Assembly: GCA_902614835.1 (NCBI GenBank)
Contig: CACMMU010000008.1
Span: 1 to 40,948 of the forward strand
DNA length: 40,948 nt
Direction: 5' to 3'
From: an uncultured Pelagibacteraceae bacterium
Lineage (GTDB): Bacteria; Pseudomonadota; Alphaproteobacteria; Pelagibacterales; Pelagibacteraceae
Part shown: positions 34,998 through 40,948 of the stretch, one piece after another
Layout of the letters: each line of letters opens with the position of its first letter
How positions within the stretch are numbered: position 1 is the stretch's first letter
Translations under genes and position numbers: made by a program
The notes under the pieces: model-generated
What the model was told of the DNA's origin: nothing
The model's input: the letters and a program-made list of their open reading frames with translations, nothing else
The model's database searches: none

Positions 34998-35162
34998 TGT
35001 AATAACCCTCTTCATTCCCCATCTGTCTAAGAACCTGAGAGATTTGCTCCTTCGGTGAGGCTAAGCCTGCTTTCCAGAGTTATTACAATAACGGTCCTTT
35101 TGCCTGAGAGTTTCCGGGGGGTTGCTCCTTCGGCGCTACATTTAAGTAGTCTCTCCCGTTAT
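34998..35162 (-). promoter_or_regulatory. Tandem glycine riboswitch controlling gcvTHP
   Basis: Two glycine aptamers in series on the minus strand. Aptamer 1 (35088-35162) has GGGAGAG, GCGCCGAAGGAGCAA, CTCTCAGGCAAAAGGACC and a 7-bp P1 (ATAACGG/CCGTTAT). Aptamer 2 (34998-35087) has CTCTGGAAAGC, CACCGAAGGAGCAAATCTCTC and AGACAGATGGGG. Its P1 is TGTAATAAC (35079-35087) with GTTATTACA (34998-35006), the latter just before the gcvT ATG and overlapping the ribosome site. The aptamer cores are known; glycine riboswitches are described ahead of gcvT in SAR11. Control at translation is inferred. Confidence 0.96.
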
Positions 35163-35192
35163 AGGATTATCCTATCACAATATATCGATTAG

Positions 35193-36050
35193 TTACACTT
35201 TTTTATAATCTAGACTTTTCATAACTACAGCAGAGAGAATAATTATTCCTCCAATTAGTACACTTGCTGGTGGTATTTCATTGTAAAATAGCCAAACCCA
35301 TATTGGGGCAAATATAGATTCCATAAGCATTAATAAACCAACCATTACTGCGGGGGTTGTTCTGGAACCTATTGTTATAAAAATAAAACCAAAAGCTAAT
35401 TGAGGTACACCAAGCAGAAATGATAACCAAATGTCTTTTGTTGATATGGATAAACCTTCAAGTAAAAATAAACCATATAAACAACTGAATATTCCTGCAT
35501 AAAATATTGCAGGTATCATATCCACTTTTGGATATTTTCTAATTATTAAAACTAAAACCGAAAAGTTAATTGGAATAGTCAAAGCTGCTAAATTTCCTTT
35601 TAAAGATCCGGTCCCCAATGAGTCACCGATCATTAAAGTTACGCCAATCATCGCTAATACAATTGCAACATATCCTCGAGGAGAAATTTTTTCTTTCAAA
35701 AAAATATAAGCTACAATTGGTAAAAAAACTGTTTGAGTGCTAATAATAAAAACTACATTAGCAACAGTTGTTTCCATCATAGAATACATGTAAGCAACAA
35801 AGTTGGTTGATAAAAATATTCCACCAATAAAGCCTGGCACTCCTGCCTCTTTAATTTTTTTAAATGTTTTTTTTCCGTACGTTAATAAAATAAAAGCTAT
35901 TAAAACCCAGAGAAAAAATATTGATCTATAAAAAAGAATTTGCCAGATACTTGCACTTTCGAAAGATCTTAAAATTAGTCCTCCCCAACTTAAACAAAAT
36001 CCACCTGTAAGAATAAGTAAAGGTCCGGGTATTTTATAAACAAAATTCAT
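35193..36050 (-). CDS. EamA/DMT-family transporter
   Basis: A 285-residue protein with ten membrane helices in two repeated EamA domains, beginning IPGPLLILTGGFCLSWGGLILR and repeating near LTIPINFSVLVLIIRKYP. NFVAYMYSMMETTVANVVFIISTQTVFLPIVAYIFLKEKI is a typical first-half motif. It may export an amino acid or similar metabolite; the substrate is not readable. It starts at the pxpC stop (TAAATG) and ends 30 bases before the glycine riboswitch, so it may be transcribed with pxpBC. Confidence 0.88.
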   Translation of the reverse strand: MNFVYKIPGPLLILTGGFCLSWGGLILRSFESASIWQILFYRSIFFLWVLIAFILLTYGKKTFKKIKEAGVPGFIGGIFLSTNFVAYMYSMMETTVANVVFIISTQTVFLPIVAYIFLKEKISPRGYVAIVLAMIGVTLMIGDSLGTGSLKGNLAALTIPINFSVLVLIIRKYPKVDMIPAIFYAGIFSCLYGLFLLEGLSISTKDIWLSFLLGVPQLAFGFIFITIGSRTTPAVMVGLLMLMESIFAPIWVWLFYNEIPPASVLIGGIIILSAVVMKSLDYKKV

Positions 36051-36974
36051 TTAGAATTTTCTTACATAGTCTTGAAAAGCATTTTCTGCAACAGACAAAT
36101 CGACCAATTTGAATTTAATAATCGTGCCAGGAGTTTTTTGAACTAATTTATCATAGTCAGCTGTAATCACATTTGCAATTTTTGGATATCCACCAATAGT
36201 TGGGTGATCTGTAAGTAGAATTATAGGTTGGCCGTCGCCAGGGACCTGTATTGATCCTTTTGTGATCCCTTCAGATTTAATGTTTTTATTGACTGTGTTT
36301 TCAAGTTTTTGACCTTCTAATCTCATTCCCATTCGATCAGTTAATTTTGTAACTTTGTATTCCTTTGAAAAAAAATCTTCTTGACTTTTTTTTGAAAAAT
36401 AATGTATTTGTAATCCTTTCATAACTCGGATGATGTTATCTTTATCAAAATCAAATTGAATTTTTTTTAATTTACCTGTTTTATAAGATTTATTAAAAAA
36501 AATTTTATCACCAACCTTGAGTTTGTCACCATTATTTGGACCAATTTTTGCTTTTACTAATGTGGATACACTGCCTTTGACCTCTTCTATTTTAAAACCA
36601 CCAAAAATTGACAAATAGCCATAAGCAGAATTAATTGTCGATAAAATATCAATCTTGTCTCCATTTGAGATTAGGAAACTTTCATTGGATTTTCCTTTGA
36701 TTGTTTCACCGTTTTTTTTTATAATATTAAAATTAACTTTTCCCGAGATAGCCACCAGTGCAGTTTCTCCCATGAGTTCGATTAATGGTCCTTGATACGC
36801 AAACTCTAAAGCTCCCTCTGATATTTTATTGCCAACTAATTTATTTGAAATACAAAATGTTAATTGATCCATGCAGCCACTTGCGACAATTCCCAAATGC
36901 TGTAAACCAAATCTACCTAAATCTTGAAAAGTAGAATTAATACCTGCTCTTAAAACTTTAAAATAATTATTCAT
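36051..36974 (-). CDS. pxpC: 5-oxoprolinase subunit PxpC (biotin-dependent carboxyltransferase-like)
   Basis: A 307-residue subunit of the PxpABC 5-oxoprolinase, which opens 5-oxoproline to glutamate with ATP. FKVLRAGINSTFQDLGRFGLQHLGIVASGCMD and VPGDGQPIILLTDHPTIGGYPKIANV are the family signatures. The ATG at 36974 is chosen over a TTG at 36989; it overlaps pxpB by 8 bases. Confidence 0.92.
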   Translation of the reverse strand: MNNYFKVLRAGINSTFQDLGRFGLQHLGIVASGCMDQLTFCISNKLVGNKISEGALEFAYQGPLIELMGETALVAISGKVNFNIIKKNGETIKGKSNESFLISNGDKIDILSTINSAYGYLSIFGGFKIEEVKGSVSTLVKAKIGPNNGDKLKVGDKIFFNKSYKTGKLKKIQFDFDKDNIIRVMKGLQIHYFSKKSQEDFFSKEYKVTKLTDRMGMRLEGQKLENTVNKNIKSEGITKGSIQVPGDGQPIILLTDHPTIGGYPKIANVITADYDKLVQKTPGTIIKFKLVDLSVAENAFQDYVRKF

Positions 36975-37656
36975 TTTTAAACGATCCAAACTCTTTTTTT
37001 GAGATAGATTTAAATTTTATAGTGTCGCCTGGTGATAAAATGCTTGTGTTTTTTTTATTTATATTGAAAAGCTCGAATGGGGTTCTTCCTATTATATTCC
37101 AACCACCGGGACTTTCGAAAGTATATATCGTACAAAATTTTTCGACTATTCCCACGGATCCTTTGTTTATTTTTACACGCGGTGTATCTAACCTATCATG
37201 GTAAAGAATTTTATTGAGATCTCCAAGAAAGGGCTGTCCTGGAACAAAACCAATCATGTAAACAAAAAAATTTGTTTCAATATGTTTTGATACTATTTCT
37301 CTAAAATTTAACTTAGTTTTTGTCTCTAATCTTTGAATATCCAAAGCAAATTCTTCATCGTAACATATTGGGATTTCAACAATTTTTTTATTTTCAGGTA
37401 AATTTATTTTTGAATAATCGCTATTTTTAATAAATTCTATTATTTCTTGTGATTTAATTTGTCCTAATTCAAAATTAATTATTAATTTGTTGTATGATGG
37501 AGTGTAATTTAATATTCCCTTTAGCTTTCTAGTGTTAACCGACTCTTGAATGAATTTAAAAAGTTTAATTACTTCTTTGTTTGTGCTTTTATTGACTTCA
37601 TCACCAAAATCACAAGTGATACCGCAGTCTCCAATATTGGTTATTTTTTTCAACAT
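36967..37656 (-). CDS. pxpB: 5-oxoprolinase subunit PxpB (KipI family)
   Basis: A 229-residue KipI-family protein forming the kinase-like subunit with PxpC. IPICYDEEFALDIQRLETKT, VYMIGFVPGQPFLGDL and RTPFELFNINKKNTSILSPGDTIKFKSI are the family motifs. It leads a pxpB-pxpC-EamA group and diverges from pxpA with 37 bases between start codons. Confidence 0.93.
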   Translation of the reverse strand: MLKKITNIGDCGITCDFGDEVNKSTNKEVIKLFKFIQESVNTRKLKGILNYTPSYNKLIINFELGQIKSQEIIEFIKNSDYSKINLPENKKIVEIPICYDEEFALDIQRLETKTKLNFREIVSKHIETNFFVYMIGFVPGQPFLGDLNKILYHDRLDTPRVKINKGSVGIVEKFCTIYTFESPGGWNIIGRTPFELFNINKKNTSILSPGDTIKFKSISKKEFGSFKNE

Positions 37657-37693
37657 AAATTGATATAATAGATATTATATAAAGGTTTAAAAT

Positions 37694-38467
37694 ATGGAAA
37701 TTAATATTAATTGTGATCTTGGAGAAACCTCAAAGTTTTGTTCAACGGAAAATGACCCTTTGTTGTTAGGTATTGTAAATTCAGCAAATGTGGCTTGTGG
37801 CTACCATGCTGGGGATGAGCCTACTATGAAAAAGACTGTTGAGATTTCTAAAAAGAATGGGGTAAGTATAGGTGCTCACCCATCTTTCAATGATCCTGAA
37901 AATTTTGGACGAAGAAGATTAAAGTTGTCCCCGCAAGAAATTACCAAGTTAATTATTGATCAAATTAATATTTTGTCCTTAATTGCAGAAAAAAACTCAA
38001 TGAATGTAACGCATGTCAAACCACATGGAGCTCTAAATAATATGGCATGTGAGAATTTTGAATTAGCTAATGTGATTGCAAAATCAATTTTGCAAGTAAA
38101 TAAAGATTTAATTTTTTTAGTGCCAACAGGATCTGAAATGCAAAGAGCTGCTAAAAAATTAAAAATGAAAGTTGCAGCAGAAATATTTGCCGATAGAAAT
38201 TATGAAGATGATGGAAATTTAGTGTCCAGATCAAAATCAAATGCCCTGATAACAGATCCTGAAATTGCAAAAAAACATGTTATCAAAATGGTAAAAAATC
38301 AAGCTTTGAATTGCTTTTCAGGAAAGCAGATTCCTTGCGACATTGACTCAGTTTGTGTTCATGGAGATGGAGAGAGTGCAGTTGTTACAGCAAAAGAGAT
38401 TAGAAATGGACTTGTAAATAGCGGTGTGACTCTTAGACCGTTGGATCAACTAAAAAAATTTGCTTAA
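37694..38467 (+). CDS. pxpA: 5-oxoprolinase subunit PxpA (LamB/YcsF family)
   Basis: A 257-residue LamB/YcsF-family protein that binds 5-oxoproline and completes PxpABC. ININCDLGE, NVACGYHAGDEPTM, GAHPSFNDPENFGRR and HVKPHGALNN are the signature motifs. It lies opposite to pxpBC across a short divergent promoter region, an unusual split; the usual order is one operon. It is followed 7 bases later by the TPR gene. Confidence 0.96.
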   Translation: MEININCDLGETSKFCSTENDPLLLGIVNSANVACGYHAGDEPTMKKTVEISKKNGVSIGAHPSFNDPENFGRRRLKLSPQEITKLIIDQINILSLIAEKNSMNVTHVKPHGALNNMACENFELANVIAKSILQVNKDLIFLVPTGSEMQRAAKKLKMKVAAEIFADRNYEDDGNLVSRSKSNALITDPEIAKKHVIKMVKNQALNCFSGKQIPCDIDSVCVHGDGESAVVTAKEIRNGLVNSGVTLRPLDQLKKFA

Positions 38468-38474
38468 AGAAGCT

Positions 38475-38960
38475 ATGTTCAAAAAAATATTTATTATATT
38501 AATAGCCGCATTTATTTTTGCACAATATGTTGGGGTATCCCATGGAGCATCCAGTGATAGCGGTTCTTCTGAAAACTACCTAGATCAGTACAAACAGGCA
38601 AAAAAATTTGTGGAAAGAGCTAAAAAATTAGAAGAAAAAGATAAAAATGACAGAGCTACAAAATTATATGTGAAAGCTTTGGAAAAATTACAAGAAGCAT
38701 ACAAAGCGGATAGAAATAATCCTGACATTCTTAATTATTTAGGTTTTACACTCAGAAAAACCGGAAAATTGAAAGAAGCAGAAAAATTTTATCTTGCAGG
38801 ATTAAAAATTAAACCTGATCATAATGGAATTAACGAATATTTGGGTGAACTCTACGTAAATACTGGTCGTATGGACTTAGCCAAAGAAAGATTAGCAATT
38901 CTTAAAAATTGCAATTGTGAAGAATACTCTGAACTAAAAGAGGTAATAGAAAAAAAATAA
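38475..38960 (+). CDS. Secreted TPR-repeat protein
   Basis: A 161-residue protein from the ATG at 38475 (a TTG at 38460 is less likely). A signal peptide covers about residues 1-24 (MFKKIFIILIAAFIFAQYVG), cut near SHGASS. A helical region with three TPR-like units follows: ATKLYVKALEKLQEAYKAD, PDILNYLGFTLRKTGKLKEAEKFYLAGLKI and GINEYLGELYVNTGRMDLAKERL. It is probably periplasmic and a protein-binding scaffold. It ends CNCEEYSELKEVIEKK, with two cysteines near the C-terminus. The next gene, DoxX, begins at its stop. Confidence 0.82.
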   Translation: MFKKIFIILIAAFIFAQYVGVSHGASSDSGSSENYLDQYKQAKKFVERAKKLEEKDKNDRATKLYVKALEKLQEAYKADRNNPDILNYLGFTLRKTGKLKEAEKFYLAGLKIKPDHNGINEYLGELYVNTGRMDLAKERLAILKNCNCEEYSELKEVIEKK

Positions 38961-39347
38961 ATGCACATTATTGAAGTATTTGGAAGAATTTTTATATCAG
39001 CTCTTTTTATCATAGAAGCTATTAAAAAAATTTTTAATCCAGATATAAGCATGATGTACATGTCAGATCATGGTGTGCCCGAATTTCTTTTTTATCCTTC
39101 TATAGCTTTTGAGTTGATAGTTCCTCTGCTTCTAATAGCTGGATATAAAACTAAGATAATGGCATCAGCGTTGGCTTTATTCGTTTTATCGGTAACTTTA
39201 ATTTTCCATACTCACAATGTATTTTCTGATGGTTTACAATTAACAGCTTTATTAAAAAACTTTTCAATAATTGGTGGGTTGCTAATTATTATATCTAATA
39301 AGCCTCAAATTTGCAGTTTTGATTATTATTTAGAAAATAAAAAATAA
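38961..39347 (+). CDS. DoxX-family membrane protein
   Basis: A 128-residue four-helix protein. RIFISALFIIEAIKKIFNPD, IAFELIVPLLLIAGYKTKIMA and TLIFHTHNVFSD match DoxX. The ATG follows the TPR stop directly, so the two are coupled. DoxX proteins are linked to thiol and membrane redox functions, but the substrate is unknown. Its stop abuts the convergent photolyase stop with no gap. Confidence 0.85.
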   Translation: MHIIEVFGRIFISALFIIEAIKKIFNPDISMMYMSDHGVPEFLFYPSIAFELIVPLLLIAGYKTKIMASALALFVLSVTLIFHTHNVFSDGLQLTALLKNFSIIGGLLIIISNKPQICSFDYYLENKK

Positions 39348-40769
39348 TTATTTTGTTATTTTGTCAAAAGCCTTTAAAGCTTGTTCTCTAGCTTTTGCAT
39401 GGTCAACAATTGGTAATGGATAATCTTTTCCTATTTTAATATTTATAGACTTTTGCGTTTCGTCATCCATTTCCCACGGTCTATGAATAAATTTGGATGG
39501 AACATTTTTCAATTCAGGGACCCAATGCTTAACGTATGTCCCATCCTTGTCAAACTTTTCTCCCTGCAATATTGGATTAAAAATTCTAAAATATGGTGCT
39601 GCATCAGCTCCGCAACCTGCAACCCACTGCCAGGAAGCAACATTGTTCGCTACATTAAAGTCTAACAAAGTATTTCTGAAATATTTTTCTCCCTCTTTCC
39701 AATGTATTCTTAAATGTTTAACTAGGAATGATCCTACAATCATTCTAACTCTATTATGAATCCATCCAGTTTCATAAAGTTCTCTCATTCCTGCATCAAC
39801 AATCGAGTAACCTGTTAAACCCTTCTTCCAAGCTTCTAAATTTTTTTTATTCTCAATCCAAGGGAATGAGTCAAATTCTTTCCTCAAATTTCCCTTTAAC
39901 ATTTGGGGAAAATAATTTATTAAGCTATGAGAAAATTCTCTCCATCCTATTTCATTCACAAATTTTCTATAACCTGTATTTTTATTTTGAATGTTCTGGC
40001 ATGACTCCCAAATTTTTTCGACGTGAACTTGTCCATGTTTAAGATAAGGAGAAATCTTAGAGGTACCCTCTATTGATGGATAGTCTCTTGTTTTATGGTA
40101 GTTTCCAATTTTTTTTTCAATTAATTCATCCAATACCTTCCCACTTCTAATTTCAGAAGGAGTCCAATACTTTTCAAATTTTTTAAACCAGTTTTTATTT
40201 GGTAAAACTTTCGATAAATCACTCGATTGTTTAAAAATAAATATCTTTTTATTTTTTTTCTTTGTCTTTGACTTTTTCGATGGAACTTTATTTAAATATA
40301 CTTGCTCTGCAACTCTCCAGAAGGGAGTAAAAACTTTAAAGGGTGTGCCATCATCTTTTGTAACCTCCTTATGCTCACTAAGTATATTTCCCTTAAAAAA
40401 CTTATAGTTTATATTTTTTTCCTCGAAATTTTTAATTATTTTTGTTTCTTTCTTTTCTTCTCCTGGTTCAGGGATTTTGTTCCAATATAAAGATACATTG
40501 TCAGCTGTTTTAATTTTTTTTAAAACCTGAACCTCATCTCCAACTAATAATTCCAATGAAATATTGAATTTAGAAAGTTCTTGTTTAAAGTTAATTAAAG
40601 AATGATATATCCACCAACGTTGTGCTTCTCTTTTGTTTTCATAATCTTCTGGATTAAAAATATATACTGTAGAAACTTGGTCATGGTTTTCAGAGGCATA
40701 AGCCAATGCACTATTATGATTTACTCTAAAATCATCTCTTATCCATACTAATGCTTTGTTATTTTCCAT
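39348..40769 (-). CDS. phrB: Deoxyribodipyrimidine photolyase
   Basis: A light-dependent CPD photolyase of 473 residues from the ATG at 40769 (TTG at 40775 rejected). The antenna-binding N-terminal domain begins MENNKALVWIRDDFRVNHNSALAYA. The FAD domain includes RKFVNEIGWREFSHSLINYFP, GLTGYSIVDAGMRELYETGWIHNRVRMIVGSFLVKHL and DFNVANNVASWQWVAGCGADAAPYFRIFNP. Tryptophans for electron transfer are present in this region. It follows the TRAP permease gene by 55 bases on the same strand. It suits a sunlit-surface organism. Confidence 0.97.
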   Translation of the reverse strand: MENNKALVWIRDDFRVNHNSALAYASENHDQVSTVYIFNPEDYENKREAQRWWIYHSLINFKQELSKFNISLELLVGDEVQVLKKIKTADNVSLYWNKIPEPGEEKKETKIIKNFEEKNINYKFFKGNILSEHKEVTKDDGTPFKVFTPFWRVAEQVYLNKVPSKKSKTKKKNKKIFIFKQSSDLSKVLPNKNWFKKFEKYWTPSEIRSGKVLDELIEKKIGNYHKTRDYPSIEGTSKISPYLKHGQVHVEKIWESCQNIQNKNTGYRKFVNEIGWREFSHSLINYFPQMLKGNLRKEFDSFPWIENKKNLEAWKKGLTGYSIVDAGMRELYETGWIHNRVRMIVGSFLVKHLRIHWKEGEKYFRNTLLDFNVANNVASWQWVAGCGADAAPYFRIFNPILQGEKFDKDGTYVKHWVPELKNVPSKFIHRPWEMDDETQKSINIKIGKDYPLPIVDHAKAREQALKAFDKITK

Positions 40770-40824
40770 GAGCAATCTATAACAATTTTTCTGTAAAAAA
40801 AAATATAACTATGTGTCGCTTTAG

Positions 40825-40948
40825 CTAGTTTAATGGTTGAATCATTTGTTCTGGCAACCATAAAGCTAATTGAGGAAACGCTATAATTATAATTACAGCT
40901 AAAATCATTAAAAGAAAAAGTGGAAAAGCACTTCTGGCAATAAAGCCC
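40825..40948 (-). CDS. TRAP transporter large permease, C-terminus only
   Basis: The last 40 codons of a minus-strand gene that runs in from beyond the window end, with stop TAG at 40825. The residues include FPLFLLMILAVIIIIAFPQLALWLPEQM, a terminal membrane helix and short tail as in DctM/SiaM-type large TRAP subunits (LLxL..FPxxALWLP). Only the tail is visible, so substrate and partners are unknown. Confidence 0.7.
   Translation of the reverse strand, partial: GFIARSAFPLFLLMILAVIIIIAFPQLALWLPEQMIQPLN

Noticed and set aside
35020..35022. Upstream ATG for gcvT at 35022
   Set aside because: It is part of the second glycine aptamer (AGATGGGG); the family N-terminus begins at the ATG at 34995, which has a ribosome site.

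Overview
The window looks like a piece of a SAR11 (Candidatus Pelagibacter, Alphaproteobacteria) chromosome. The base composition is very AT-rich, genes are packed with gaps of a few bases or overlaps of 1 to 47 bases, almost nothing is repeated, and there are no insertion sequences, phage genes, CRISPR arrays, tRNAs or rRNAs. The gene set (two-domain glycine riboswitch ahead of gcvTHP, accBC with a short BCCP, thiS-thiG, AmtB, TRAP permease, AcuI, photolyase, many trimmed small proteins) fits a streamlined marine heterotroph. The assignment is an inference from content, not a database match.

Layout. 1-4428 (minus): mrcA (PBP1A), prfB with a programmed +1 frameshift, and an AsmA-like gene cut by the window edge, linked by TAATG stop/start overlaps. 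4490-9573: promoter and RNase E (plus), thiS-thiG (minus), then aroQ-accB-accC (plus). 9626-10421: a 27-residue very basic peptide and a Frag1-like membrane protein. 10425-10610: a GC-rich structured RNA candidate on the minus strand, downstream of mnmA. 11836-16455: DUF3553, cysQ, a 45-residue membrane peptide, recX, an ABA4-like membrane protein, a DsbA-family isomerase, rhodanese, a glycosyltransferase-like unknown and a 1-Cys peroxiredoxin. 16457-20216: terminator, amtB, hup, rseP and rhomboid. 20312-26152: bactofilin, a LysR regulator with acuI, folE, hisI, a 43-residue CxxC peptide, Yip1, a FOXRED1-like oxidoreductase and tspO.

26174-35162: a lipid module (SDR, DUF3833 lipoprotein, cfa, DUF1365, FAD amine-oxidase-like protein) sits directly behind gcvP, so gcvTHP and the lipid genes could share one transcript under the tandem glycine riboswitch. 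Glycine cleavage feeds one-carbon units and ultimately S-adenosylmethionine, which Cfa consumes. 35193-40948: an EamA exporter, pxpC-pxpB (minus) diverging from pxpA (plus) for 5-oxoproline hydrolysis, a TPR protein, DoxX, photolyase, and the C-terminus of a TRAP large permease.

Most interesting candidates: the RNA at 10425-10610, which shows two hairpins presenting the same self-complementary loop; the glycine riboswitch whose second P1 stem contains the gcvT ribosome binding site; an RNase E with no cysteine and no Zn-link motif; and three unlisted mini-proteins.
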